DNA of 64,000 bases from Pseudomonas sp. ZH-FAD (GCF_002803095.1 NZ_PGLR01000001.1:271032-335031), one strand, 5' to 3'; numbered from the stretch's first letter, positions 1 through 8,846 are shown. Made by a program: numbers and translations. Notes: generated from the sequence alone by a model not told the origin.

Positions 1-89
1 CCTGCATGCTCACGGACTTGTGCTGCTTGTTCCGGGAGCCGCCGGGAGTCGTAGGCAGTGGCAGCGTAGGTATCAGAGGTACTGCACAT
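1..89 (-). CDS. N-terminus of a second immunity-type membrane protein (partial, off left edge)
   Basis: Read on the minus strand from the ATG at 89, the frame stays open to the window edge, giving about 29 residues. The segment TYAATAYDSRRLPEQ corresponds position for position to LYASTAHDSRRLPEQ of the upstream gene at 73-1101, and the next residues (QVREHAG against QVHDHAG) also match. This is therefore the start of a tandem paralogue. The start overlaps the last codons of the upstream gene by 17 bases, suggesting translational coupling. It lies at the immunity end of the T6SS effector operon. Inference: a duplicated and diverged immunity gene. How far the similarity continues cannot be seen here. 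Confidence 0.7.
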   Translation of the reverse strand, partial: MCSTSDTYAATAYDSRRLPEQAAQVREHA

Positions 90-1101
90 GCTGGGCCATC
101 AGATTGGGGCGGCTGAGTGCCTCGAGTCGGTTGATACGATCCTGCATCGCCATAATCGCGGCCTTGAATGTGCTGTCATCCATATCGCGCCAGTGGCGTG
201 GGTTACGGCCGGTACGACGGTCGTGCTCGGCGGTGGTGGGGTCTAGGTGGCGGAACTCCTCTAACACTGGGATATCCGGCAGCGGCTTGCTGATATCCAT
301 ATAGTTCTGCCACATGTCCCACAGGGCAAGGCTGTTCTTGTCGGAGCTTTGTCGGCCGATCAGGGGCATGAAGTCGATGGCCACCCGCTGGTAACGATGC
401 ACCAGATGCAGGGAATAGAGCGGCATGCCCTGGCGAGTGGGCAGCACATGGACATAGGCGTCGAATTCATGGAAGGGGCGGATAAAGTCTCCGTCATAGC
501 CCTGCTTCTTGAACTGCCCTGGCTTGCGGGCGAAGACGGTGACCATGCCGGTTTGACGATTGAGCTCCCAGAGTGGGCCTTTGGAGGGTGTGAATACCCA
601 ATGGTCGGGAAGGCGGTAAACGACGATATGGCCTATTAGCCAGCATGCTAGTGGTATTGGGAAAATCCAATAAGCGGTGGCTAGCATTCCCGATAGAACA
701 TTGCCCTTTTCTGCAATAAGAAGCTCTATTGGAAAAAGTATTAAGAGCCAGAAACCAAGTCCTAAAAAAAAGAATCCCCGACCTAGGCCCCATAAATGCA
801 TTAATAACTGTGTCCATGCTGACGCATGGGCCTGACGATAGCAAATATGGTCACAGGCGTTATGGAACTTTTCCTGTTTGCGGGTGCGATTACCAGGGTT
901 CTTTCGCTCCTCTTCCTCTTCTTCTCGCAGCTCAGTCGGTGAGTCGTCCTCGATAAAGGTCAGCGGCGCGACTTCCTGCGTATTGCCCCAAGGCAGGCGC
1001 ATGCAGAGACGGCCAGCATGGTCGTGGACTTGTGGTGATTGTTCCGGGAGCCGCCGTGAGTCATGGGCCGTGGAGGCGTATAGGGTGTTCTGGTTGTCCA
1101 T
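73..1101 (-). CDS. Putative T6SS immunity protein, two-segment membrane protein
   Basis: This 342-residue protein follows directly after the VasX-like effector gene, the place where its immunity gene is expected (as with vasX and tsiV2 in Vibrio cholerae). It has a hydrophilic N-terminus with a run of six Glu near residue 65. Two hydrophobic segments follow (about residues 100-130 and 138-163), then a soluble C-terminal domain of about 175 residues. I chose the ATG at 1101 over the one at 1110 because the tandem paralogue starting at 89 aligns from exactly that Met. The stretch around 640-860, covering the membrane segments, is clearly AT-richer than its surroundings. No family name is certain; the immunity role is inferred from position and topology. 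Confidence 0.7.
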   Translation of the reverse strand: MDNQNTLYASTAHDSRRLPEQSPQVHDHAGRLCMRLPWGNTQEVAPLTFIEDDSPTELREEEEEERKNPGNRTRKQEKFHNACDHICYRQAHASAWTQLLMHLWGLGRGFFFLGLGFWLLILFPIELLIAEKGNVLSGMLATAYWIFPIPLACWLIGHIVVYRLPDHWVFTPSKGPLWELNRQTGMVTVFARKPGQFKKQGYDGDFIRPFHEFDAYVHVLPTRQGMPLYSLHLVHRYQRVAIDFMPLIGRQSSDKNSLALWDMWQNYMDISKPLPDIPVLEEFRHLDPTTAEHDRRTGRNPRHWRDMDDSTFKAAIMAMQDRINRLEALSRPNLMAQHVQYL

Positions 1102-1113
1102 CTCGGGCATTCT

Positions 1114-4100
1114 TCAAGGTTTGTTGTTGTGCTCGTCGGCCCAGAAGGCCTTACCGACATTGCGATAATCCGGTTTAGCGTGGTTTTTAGAATCATAACG
1201 CAGCGGGTCTACAGGCAACGGGGCAGGGAAGACCCATTGGCGTTGGCCGTCGTCGACCTGCAATTGGGCGCGTACGGCCCAGTCATAGCGATAGGGAGCG
1301 CTGCGGGCCACGGTCGGCTGTTCCATATAAAGCTCTACTCCGCCCGGAACCTGGCGCTGGGCCACGAAACTGGGCGGGGTCTGAGCCCCTGCTGATTGGC
1401 TGCCCCCCAGATTGAAGTTTTGTCCAGGGGGCAACTCCACCTCTATGCTGCTTTGCTCTGCCATCAGCGGATGGCCTGCTGTGGGTGTGTCAAAACGCAG
1501 AAGGCGTAGCCAGGTGCCGCCGCGCAATTGGCTGCGTCCCAGCGAGCCCACCAGGCCAGGCAGGTTGCTCTCGATGCTGATACGGATATTGGCCCTGCGC
1601 ATGCTGTAGAACCAGGCTCGTTCTTCTGGATCGCTGCCTGGATGGCCCTGCAAGGCCTCGGCATGGTGCGGATTGGTTTCGACGCGGATATGAATGCCGG
1701 CCAGCAGGCTGACCAGGCGGTAGAAGGCCTCCTGCGGATCCTGCAGGTGAGCCGGGCGCTTGCTACCGACCAGGCGAGACATCAGGCCTTGGTCTGCCTG
1801 GCCATAGGGGCCAAGCTTGAGCCATTCCTCCAGAGGTGTATCGTCCAGCCACCACACCAGAGCGGCGCCGGCGAGCACCAGCGCCAGGCCAATAGCGGTG
1901 GCCCAGCCGGCCGGGCCGAGAGCCAGCAGAGGAGCGCCTGCGGCGGGACCGGCCATAAAGGTGGCAGCGAATATGGAGACACCCCCGAGCGCCATGACCG
2001 CATACCCCCAGCCGGCCTCATCCCCGAGGGCAAATTCATGCATGGCATCACTGACACTCAGCGCGGCAAAAAGGAAGGCTGTACCAGCGTTGAGTAGGAC
2101 TCGTCCGGTAAGATGGGTAGCGAATATCCTGCCTTGGCTTCCTGGTATCTTCCATAATTTGTGATCCAATGCCTTAGCGACACTATCCATACCGTGAGTA
2201 AAGAAAGTAGCTTGGTGGTGGGTGCGTATATCATGGGCAAGTCTTTCGGCTAGGATTTCTAACGCTAGAACTAAATCAACGGCTGCACTACCTAAGCCAA
2301 ACCTTGCTCTTACTTCATCTCGAGTTCTAAGCATTACCTCAAGAGATGAATACTCAGCCTTCACATTCCACATCTCAACCATTGTCAGCAATGCCGGCAT
2401 AACAGGCGTGCTAAGCAGTCGATAGATGCCGCGTCGTGCTTCGCTGGCCTGGTTGAGGTGAGGAGACGCCTTCGCCTGGTCGTAAGCGGCCTGTTGTTCC
2501 ACGAGACGCAGCTGGGCCCGGTACTGTTCGGTCAGTCTTCGGCTTACGGCCTGCATTCGCGCGGCAGTGGCATGTTGCTTGGGCAGCACCATCTGATAGA
2601 CGTCGAGCTTCTGCAGGGCCATGCCCGCTTGCCGCGCGGTGCCGATATTGGTGGTGGCGATGGGATTGCCTTGTCCGTCGAGCAGGCTGCCGGTCATGCG
2701 GGTGGCTTGCTGTTGAGTGATCTCCCCACCTAGCAAGTCGGGGTGGAAAATATAGTATTCGCGCTCATTGACCCTGCCGCTGCGCTCAAAGTGAAGATCA
2801 CCGAGCGTTTCTGGCAGCGAGCCCCGGATCATGTCCATGACCGGGCTGTAAGGGCTTGGGTCTACGTAAAGTTCCAGGTGCGCCAGTCGGCTTCTGCTTG
2901 CCGTATGCCGTTGGATTCGCGAGGTACGTTGGTTCTGCCTGTCGACCTCGGCCTGTTGCTGGTCGCGATTCTGACGCGCCTGCGCAAGGTTGGCCTCGGC
3001 ACCTAGAACATCGTCCATCACGGCCCAGAAGTTACCCAGAACGGTCATCGTGGCGGCCACCGTTTTTTCAACACCGAGCAAGGTCTTGAAATCACCACGT
3101 TCGGCACCTGCCACCAACAGTCGAGCCTCCAGCAACTCAAGCTTCTGCAGGTCTGGCAACGTGGAGCGTTCCAGAGCGGCCAGGGCTTGTGGACGGAAGC
3201 GGCCATCGCCGAGGTTTTGTTCGGGGGCAGTGGGCGCTACATAGGGGGCGAAGCAGGCTTGTGGCTTGACGTCTGGCCAGAGCATGGCATGTAGCGGATT
3301 GCTCTTGTTTCTGACGAGATCCATCAACAGGCGCTCTGCTTTGCCTGTTGCCGGACGGCGCAGAGTGAAATTGAGTGGGTCGTTGAATCGCTTGGCCAGC
3401 GTCGTCATGCACTGGCCGGTAAGGGCAAAGGCGCCGAGGTAGTCGAAACCTTCCAGGCAAAACAGGTCGCCGAGCGTCTGCTGGGTTTGGTGACTCTTCA
3501 AGCACGTGGTCAGACACTCGCGAGTTTTGCGATGGTACTGCTCGATGTCTCCTTTCAGCGGGGCGCCCAGGTCATGGCGTACTCGCCGTCGCCCTTCGCT
3601 GTTCAGGTTTTCCGCGAAGCGATTCAAAGGATTTGTCTGGCCGTCGATATGTGTCGGCATGATGAAGTTGCTGACCAGCATCGCGCTGGCGTGGTGGGGC
3701 TGCTGGGTGGCGAGTTCTGCCGCCAGGTGAACGCGCTGTTGAGCTGCGTCCAGACGTCCGGTCAATTGACGTAGACGATAAAGATCGTCTTCGATCATCA
3801 CTGCTGCGATTTGTCGGGTACGGGCATCGGCAAGCATGTCGGTTGATGCTGGCAGTGCTTGCCAGGCCTTTTCCGCTTCGGCCAACTGTTGTTCCGGTGA
3901 GTGGTCATTGCTTGGCGCCGAGCTTTCATGTTGCGCGGCCATGCGCTGCGGAAGCAGCTCACGCTCCATGCACAGGCTGAGCGCATCCATGTCCGGTACG
4001 CTGCGTGGGTTGGGTGTCTGGCCTGTTTTGTAGCGCTCAAGGAAGGCACGTGCTCGGCTATGACAAGTGACGGGATATTCGCCACTCAAGTCATGAAGGT

Positions 4101-5055
4101 ATTCAGTAGGACGGTCGAACTGCAGTTCATGGGGGGCTGCGCGAGGGCGTTGAGGCTTGGCCAAGCTCAAGGGGAACAAACGATTGGTCAGGTTGTGACG
4201 GCTTGCTTCGGCATTCACCGCGGCCTGTGCTGCCGCTGGATTATTCAGAATAGCGCTAGCGATTATACCTCTTGCCAAGGCTCGGTTGTCCGGGCCGTTG
4301 GCTAGTCGCCTGAATTCCTGTGCGGAAACCTGTGTGTCGATACGTTGGCAACGCTGGGCGCGTAGCGAGGCGTCCTGTTCGAGGCGTTTGAGGCGTGGCG
4401 CAGGGAGTTGGATTTCCGCATAGGCCAGTTGCAAATCGTCGACCGCTCGATTTTTCCAGCGGGCCGGCAGCCATATCTCTGTCAACCCTTTGCCACTGGC
4501 AGAGCGGGCGCCTAGGCAAAAACCGTTCTGTTGACGGAAGGCGCGAACGTCTACGTCGTGATAGGTCGTCGTGCCATCTTCGGCCTGGCGGATTTCCAAT
4601 TCGCGCCAGAGCTTGCCAAGGTAGAACACATAGAAGTAGCCAGGCCTACCAAGCACCGGCACCCCTTGATCTCTATCATTCTCTGCGCCACGCATGGGGG
4701 TCATGGGTACGATGGGTACGACTTGGTTCCATTGCCGATCTTCCTGGCGCGGCGTGACCTTCGCGTCATCCATTAGGGGAACGCGAATGGGGCCGCCGCT
4801 TTCCGTTTCGATCTCCAGCCACAGATTGCGTTTGGGCTGATTTTCCCAGTCCCACACATGCAGCACGCTGCTGAAGCTGTCGCTGGTCTGGATTTCGGGT
4901 TTGTCCTGCCGGGTTAGCCCGCTCAGTGGCGCGTTCTTTTCATCGCAGATTACTAGTTTCTGCGTGCTTGGGTGGTCCTTGCCCACTACCTGGACGATGA
5001 GCTTGCCGGCCTCGCAGGCGGCGCCTTTGCTCAGTGCGCATACGTTGTTGCTCAT
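1114..5055 (-). CDS. VasX-like T6SS effector (BTH_I2691 family), putative pore-forming toxin
   Basis: This 1313-residue protein is the cargo of the hcp-vgrG-DUF4123 operon. The N-terminal part (about residues 1-230) resembles the VasX N-terminal region used for loading and membrane association. A long helical middle follows. A strongly hydrophobic block at about residues 985-1075, with Gly/Ala-rich segments such as LALGPAGWATAIGLALVLAG, can form three or four membrane spans. A soluble tail of about 240 residues follows the membrane block. VasX-type effectors act from the periplasm to permeabilise the inner membrane of target cells. The ATG overlaps the stop of the adaptor gene (ATGA type). 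The segment at 2130-2450, just before the membrane block, is AT-rich with different codon use, suggesting C-terminal exchange. Family assignment is good; pore activity is inferred. Confidence 0.82.
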   Translation of the reverse strand: MSNNVCALSKGAACEAGKLIVQVVGKDHPSTQKLVICDEKNAPLSGLTRQDKPEIQTSDSFSSVLHVWDWENQPKRNLWLEIETESGGPIRVPLMDDAKVTPRQEDRQWNQVVPIVPMTPMRGAENDRDQGVPVLGRPGYFYVFYLGKLWRELEIRQAEDGTTTYHDVDVRAFRQQNGFCLGARSASGKGLTEIWLPARWKNRAVDDLQLAYAEIQLPAPRLKRLEQDASLRAQRCQRIDTQVSAQEFRRLANGPDNRALARGIIASAILNNPAAAQAAVNAEASRHNLTNRLFPLSLAKPQRPRAAPHELQFDRPTEYLHDLSGEYPVTCHSRARAFLERYKTGQTPNPRSVPDMDALSLCMERELLPQRMAAQHESSAPSNDHSPEQQLAEAEKAWQALPASTDMLADARTRQIAAVMIEDDLYRLRQLTGRLDAAQQRVHLAAELATQQPHHASAMLVSNFIMPTHIDGQTNPLNRFAENLNSEGRRRVRHDLGAPLKGDIEQYHRKTRECLTTCLKSHQTQQTLGDLFCLEGFDYLGAFALTGQCMTTLAKRFNDPLNFTLRRPATGKAERLLMDLVRNKSNPLHAMLWPDVKPQACFAPYVAPTAPEQNLGDGRFRPQALAALERSTLPDLQKLELLEARLLVAGAERGDFKTLLGVEKTVAATMTVLGNFWAVMDDVLGAEANLAQARQNRDQQQAEVDRQNQRTSRIQRHTASRSRLAHLELYVDPSPYSPVMDMIRGSLPETLGDLHFERSGRVNEREYYIFHPDLLGGEITQQQATRMTGSLLDGQGNPIATTNIGTARQAGMALQKLDVYQMVLPKQHATAARMQAVSRRLTEQYRAQLRLVEQQAAYDQAKASPHLNQASEARRGIYRLLSTPVMPALLTMVEMWNVKAEYSSLEVMLRTRDEVRARFGLGSAAVDLVLALEILAERLAHDIRTHHQATFFTHGMDSVAKALDHKLWKIPGSQGRIFATHLTGRVLLNAGTAFLFAALSVSDAMHEFALGDEAGWGYAVMALGGVSIFAATFMAGPAAGAPLLALGPAGWATAIGLALVLAGAALVWWLDDTPLEEWLKLGPYGQADQGLMSRLVGSKRPAHLQDPQEAFYRLVSLLAGIHIRVETNPHHAEALQGHPGSDPEERAWFYSMRRANIRISIESNLPGLVGSLGRSQLRGGTWLRLLRFDTPTAGHPLMAEQSSIEVELPPGQNFNLGGSQSAGAQTPPSFVAQRQVPGGVELYMEQPTVARSAPYRYDWAVRAQLQVDDGQRQWVFPAPLPVDPLRYDSKNHAKPDYRNVGKAFWADEHNNKP

Positions 5056-5852
5056 ACGCTGCTTTCCTTGTCTGTCGTATTCATGATCAGGTGCCGAGCG
5101 AGTATCTCGAGGCGGTCCTGATCCGTTCCTGGCGGTAGTGCATCTGGCGGTGTTGCATCAGGGTTGTTGTGGCGCAGGTCGAGGTAGGTGCTCAGGGACT
5201 CGGCAGAAACGAAGCCACAGCGCATGCCCTCGTTCAGGTAGCTCCAGGCCGTTTCGAAGCGGATGTCGCTCTGGCGTTCCCACCACTGGTAAAGAAAGTG
5301 CTCGCCCTGTTGGCGTTGCAGGGCTTGTTCCTGTGTAGCGCTCAGATGCAGATCATGGGCGGTAGTTGCTGGGCGCCACGTCTGTGCTTGTTGGTTATCG
5401 ATCTGCTGCCAGGCTTCGTGGCCGTCGGCGCGTTCGTGCCAGGTGCCGCCATACCAGCTCAGACGCTGTATCGGGCCGAGCCATAGGGGGCGAGTTTCGG
5501 CATCGCAGGCTGGAAAGAAGTAACTGGCGGTGCGTGGCCTGGAGTAGCGCAGTACACCGCGGCGCTCCTGATCGAAGCGGATGAACAGGATATGTCGCAG
5601 GTGGGCCAGCAGGCCTTCGGTTGCTCCTGTGGTTTCCAGCAGTAGGCCGGGCCAGGAGAGGGGTTCGTTCTGCATGGCGGCAAGTAGCGAGGGATTGGCC
5701 TGTGCATCGATCAGCAGGGGGCTTTCTTCCTCGCAGGCGGCCAGTTCGGTGTCGTCGAACAGGCGTGTCGGGTCCGGGCTTTCGCCAAGTCGATACAGCT
5801 CGGGCAGCAAATGCTCCGTGCGTTCCAGCAGCAGCCAATGCCCCGTGCTCAT
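5052..5852 (-). CDS. DUF4123 T6SS effector adaptor/chaperone
   Basis: This 266-residue cytoplasmic protein is of the DUF4123 (Tap/TEC) type. Members bind both the VgrG tip and a specific effector and load the effector onto the spike. The sequence begins with a TGHWLLLERTEHLL segment, and its middle contains the HILFIRFDQERRGVLRYSRP and WLGPI-type segments common in the family. Its ATG overlaps the vgrG stop, and its stop overlaps the effector start. All three should therefore be made as a coupled set, consistent with a dedicated adaptor like VasW for VasX. No signal peptide or membrane segment is seen. Confidence 0.85.
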   Translation of the reverse strand: MSTGHWLLLERTEHLLPELYRLGESPDPTRLFDDTELAACEEESPLLIDAQANPSLLAAMQNEPLSWPGLLLETTGATEGLLAHLRHILFIRFDQERRGVLRYSRPRTASYFFPACDAETRPLWLGPIQRLSWYGGTWHERADGHEAWQQIDNQQAQTWRPATTAHDLHLSATQEQALQRQQGEHFLYQWWERQSDIRFETAWSYLNEGMRCGFVSAESLSTYLDLRHNNPDATPPDALPPGTDQDRLEILARHLIMNTTDKESSV

Positions 5853-7966
5853 GCGCTGGCTCCGGCAGTCATGGCCTTACGGCAGGGACAGTCAGACAGC
5901 GGACATTGCATCGGGGTGCCACCCTTGGGCTTCTGGCAGAGTTCGACGATGGGCAGCTCTTCACGCAGGCGCTGTTTGAGCAGTCCTCCCGGCACATCCG
6001 CATCCGCCGGCTTCGCCGCGCCCGGCAACACTGGCGCCGCCCCCGAACCATTGCCCGGCGCACCGCCGGAGTTGATCTTGATCACCGGCCCCACCAGGGT
6101 GACGCCGCCGCCGTCGAGTTTGATGAAGCTGCCGCCGCCCTTGAGGGTGAGTTCGCTGCCGGCTTCGAGCACGACCTTGAGGCCGCTGGAAAGGTGGATT
6201 TCCTGGCCGGCCTGGATGAACTGGCCGTTGCCCAGCTTGATGTGCTGGCTGTCGCCGACGGTGAGGTGGTCGTTGGCCTTGATCTCGGTCTTGCGGTCGG
6301 CGTGGGTGGTGCGGTGTTCTTCGGCCTTGAAGTGGCTGTAAGCGTTGGCCTCGACCGTGTCGTGTCGCTCGTTGCCGACGCGGATCTTCTGGTCGTGCTC
6401 GATGTTCTCGTCCCAGTCGCGCTGGGCGTGGATGTAGATCTGTTCGGCGCCCTTGCGATCCTCGATGCGCAGTTCGTTGTAGCCGCCACCACCGGGACTG
6501 CTCAGGGTCTTGAACACGCTGCGGGTCTTGTTTGCCGGCAGGTCGTAGGGCACGACGTGTTCGGCGTGGTACAGGCAACCGGTGACCAGCGGCTGGTCGG
6601 GGTCGCCTTCGAGGAAGGTGACCAGCACTTCCATGCCGATGCGCGGGATGGTGATGGCGCCGTAGCGATCGCCAGCCCAACTGGAGCTGACGCGCAGCCA
6701 GCAGCTGGTTTTATCGTCGGCCTGACCTTCGCGATCCCAGAAGAATTGCACCTTCACCCGGCCATATTGGTCGCAGTGGATTTCCTCGCCAGCCGGGCCT
6801 GTGACCACGGCGCTCTGGCTGCCGAGGATACGCGGCTTGGGGTGGGCCAACTGGGGGCGGAAGGGCACGTTCCAGGGCGTGGCGGTGAAGCGGTTGCGGT
6901 AGCCTTGGTGGAAGTCGGCGTCGCCAGGAGCGCCCTCACCCCCGGCCCCTCTCCCGGAGGGAGAGGGGAGATTAAGTACCGACTCTTCCAGCACCTGCGG
7001 CTGCTTGCCTTCGTGCAGCACTTCGGTCAGCAGCCAGAGCTGGTTCCATGCCTCGCGCGGGTGCTCGGTCAGGTCGAGGAAGTGGCCGCTGACCAGGGTC
7101 GGCGAGTCGCCGTCGCCCTGGGCCAGTTCGAAGTCGTGGCGGTGGCGCTCCAGGGCGCGCTTGGCCAGGTGCGTGCCGCGCTCGCGGTCGGTATAGCGGC
7201 CCGGGTAGTCGTAGTCTTCCAGCTTGGGTTGGGCATCGCCGTCGGCCTTGGCTTCCAGCTGCAGGCGCGGCTTCTCGAAGTCGTAGTCGCGGCGGGTGAC
7301 CTGGCTGGTGCGGGTTTCCACGCGCACCCCGAAGTGTTTGATCACTGGGTCATCGGCCACCAGGCCGGTGTCCTGCTGGTAGGCCAGCGGTGCCAGACGC
7401 GGGAACACGGTCTGGTCGTCGCCGAAGGTCAGTACATGGCCTTCGCTACTGTGCTGGAAGTGGTAGTGGATGCCTTCTTCCTCGCACAGGCGCTGGACGA
7501 AGTGCAGGTCGCTCTCGTCGTACTGCACGCAGTATTCGCGCTCGGGGTAGAGCGAGCCGAGTTGGAATTGGTAAGCGTCGGCCTGGATGCCGTGCTCTTC
7601 GAGCACCTGGCCGATGATCTTCTCCACCGTCAGGTGCTGGAAGATGCGCTGATTGGTGCGGTGTGCCAGGTAGGCCAATTGCGGCACCAGGGTCAGGCGG
7701 TAACGCGTCATGCGCTTGCCGGATTCGCCCTGGGCGATGCGGTGGATCAGGCCGTGGATGCCGGCGCCGTTCTGATCGAAGGCGAGGAAGGCGCGCTGAT
7801 GCAGCAGGCTCTCCAGATCGAGGTCGGGGCGTTCGCTGATCAGTTCCACGTCGAAGGCGTAAGATTGGCTGATCGCCTCGCGCCCTTTGAACTCGAGCAC
7901 CTGCAGGTCGTGTTCGACACCGTCGATGCTGAGGCTGAAATGGGTCTGGTTGGCCTGGGCGAACAT
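5849..7966 (-). CDS. vgrG: Type VI secretion tip protein VgrG
   Basis: This 705-residue spike protein has the gp27-like base first (FSLSIDGVEHDLQVLEFKG onward), then the FHQGYRNRFTATPW and QYGRVKVQFFWDREG signatures. An OB-fold/gp5-like segment and the C-terminal beta-helix follow (repeats around AEEHRTTHADRKTEIKAND). I chose the ATG at 7966, preceded by GAGAGG, rather than a TTG 27 codons upstream. Two oddities stand out. First, residues near 333-345 (NLPSPSGRGAGGEG) are encoded by a palindromic repeat inserted in frame. Second, the tail after the spike contains four Cys in CQKPKGGTPMQCPLSDCPC. The gene heads the adaptor-effector-immunity set and ends in an ATGA overlap with the adaptor. Confidence 0.95.
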   Translation of the reverse strand: MFAQANQTHFSLSIDGVEHDLQVLEFKGREAISQSYAFDVELISERPDLDLESLLHQRAFLAFDQNGAGIHGLIHRIAQGESGKRMTRYRLTLVPQLAYLAHRTNQRIFQHLTVEKIIGQVLEEHGIQADAYQFQLGSLYPEREYCVQYDESDLHFVQRLCEEEGIHYHFQHSSEGHVLTFGDDQTVFPRLAPLAYQQDTGLVADDPVIKHFGVRVETRTSQVTRRDYDFEKPRLQLEAKADGDAQPKLEDYDYPGRYTDRERGTHLAKRALERHRHDFELAQGDGDSPTLVSGHFLDLTEHPREAWNQLWLLTEVLHEGKQPQVLEESVLNLPSPSGRGAGGEGAPGDADFHQGYRNRFTATPWNVPFRPQLAHPKPRILGSQSAVVTGPAGEEIHCDQYGRVKVQFFWDREGQADDKTSCWLRVSSSWAGDRYGAITIPRIGMEVLVTFLEGDPDQPLVTGCLYHAEHVVPYDLPANKTRSVFKTLSSPGGGGYNELRIEDRKGAEQIYIHAQRDWDENIEHDQKIRVGNERHDTVEANAYSHFKAEEHRTTHADRKTEIKANDHLTVGDSQHIKLGNGQFIQAGQEIHLSSGLKVVLEAGSELTLKGGGSFIKLDGGGVTLVGPVIKINSGGAPGNGSGAAPVLPGAAKPADADVPGGLLKQRLREELPIVELCQKPKGGTPMQCPLSDCPCRKAMTAGASA
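6933..6968. repeat. Palindromic REP-like repeat inside the vgrG coding sequence
   Basis: The sequence holds a 10-bp perfect stem (CCCCTCTCCC at 6946-6955, GGGAGAGGGG at 6959-6968, loop GGA). It is preceded by CCCTCACCCCCGG, a layout common among dispersed intergenic repeats of pseudomonads. Here it lies within vgrG and is read in frame as Pro/Ser/Gly/Arg-rich residues without a stop codon. Confidence 0.75.
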
Positions 7967-8152
7967 TCGTTGTTCCTCTCGATCATTCCATGATGGGCGC
8001 GTGGCGCGCTCCAGGTTGTAACCGAATCGGCCGCCGCGCGCTGGCAACGGTCGAGGTTTTCGGCGATTGGCCAGCGCTTTGTGCGCAGCCTGCCGAAACG
8101 CAACGGCCAGGACGATGCCTGGCCGCTACGGTGACGCGGACGCGATCCCGCC

Positions 8153-8671
8153 TTAGGCAGAGATCGGGGTACGCCAGTCGTCGGAGCCGGAAGTACCGGA
8201 GACTTCGTGGGTCCAGACGATCTTGCGGTAGGTGAAGTAGACGTCTTCCAGGTGGGTGAAGTGCGCCATGTTCGGGTCCTGGCAGTTCGGCATGCGCGAC
8301 TGTACGTCGACGATCACGGCGTCTTCCAGCTCGATGGTGAAGTAGTGCTCCTGGGTACCGGTGGAGGAGGTGCGGTACCACTCCAGGCGGCACTTGTTCA
8401 GACGCTCGCCGGAGGTCAGGGCGTTGAAGATCAGCGGCGAGGACTTGTCGAAGACCTTGGTGATCATCAGCGGCTTGTGCACGCGCTGGCCGGTCGGTTG
8501 GCCGGACTGCGGGTCGCGCGGGATGATGACCTGGTGGTTGTAGGCTTGCACCAGAATCTGGTCTTCATGACCTTCCTGGAAAATGTTGCCGACCGAGTCC
8601 TCGGTGAAGGTGCCAGCGGTGATCAGACCTTGTTTGGTGCCTTCGAGGGACAGATACGCGGGTGTTGGCAT
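8153..8671 (-). CDS. hcp: Type VI secretion tube protein Hcp
   Basis: This 172-residue Hcp has the typical start (MPTPAYLSLEGTKQGLI) and the family motifs around HKPLMITKVFDKSSPLIFNAL and YFTIELEDA. It ends with WTHEVSGTSGSDDWR. Hexameric Hcp rings form the inner tube and can carry effectors. I chose the ATG at 8671, preceded by GGAGAG, over an upstream TTG eight codons earlier. A gap of about 185 bases separates it from vgrG downstream on the same strand, so the genes probably share transcription from the AT-rich region 8680-8860. No sheath, membrane-complex or ClpV genes are in the window, so this is an auxiliary island. Confidence 0.96.
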   Translation of the reverse strand: MPTPAYLSLEGTKQGLITAGTFTEDSVGNIFQEGHEDQILVQAYNHQVIIPRDPQSGQPTGQRVHKPLMITKVFDKSSPLIFNALTSGERLNKCRLEWYRTSSTGTQEHYFTIELEDAVIVDVQSRMPNCQDPNMAHFTHLEDVYFTYRKIVWTHEVSGTSGSDDWRTPISA

Positions 8672-8824
8672 GAGTGCTCTCCTTGCCTGGGTCATGGATC
8701 GTGATCGATCCGGGAGCCAGACCTATAGCGAGCGGCATGCCATAAATATAAAATCTTTTATAAACATATGTTTAGCGTGACCTGTTGGGTGTTATTGGTC
8801 ACGATGAGCGTTTCGTCACGCTAT

Positions 8825-8846
8825 ATTGCGCAACAAGTTGCGCAAT
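8825..8846. promoter_or_regulatory. Perfect palindrome upstream of hcp, candidate operator
   Basis: ATTGCGCAAC-AA-GTTGCGCAAT is a 22-bp inverted repeat with both arms identical in reverse complement. It lies about 155 bases upstream of the hcp start, in the hcp-zwf intergenic gap. A further TTGCGCA-like copy follows near 8859, and CGTGAC/GTCACG motifs occur at 8776-8781, 8798-8803 and 8814-8819. The protein that binds it is unknown. No convincing sigma-54 (-24/-12) motif was seen. Confidence 0.45.

Noticed and set aside
5621..7993. Long plus-strand open frame of 790 codons opposite vgrG
   Set aside because: It is antisense to a clear VgrG; its product is a Val/Ala/Leu/Asp-rich shadow with no domain.
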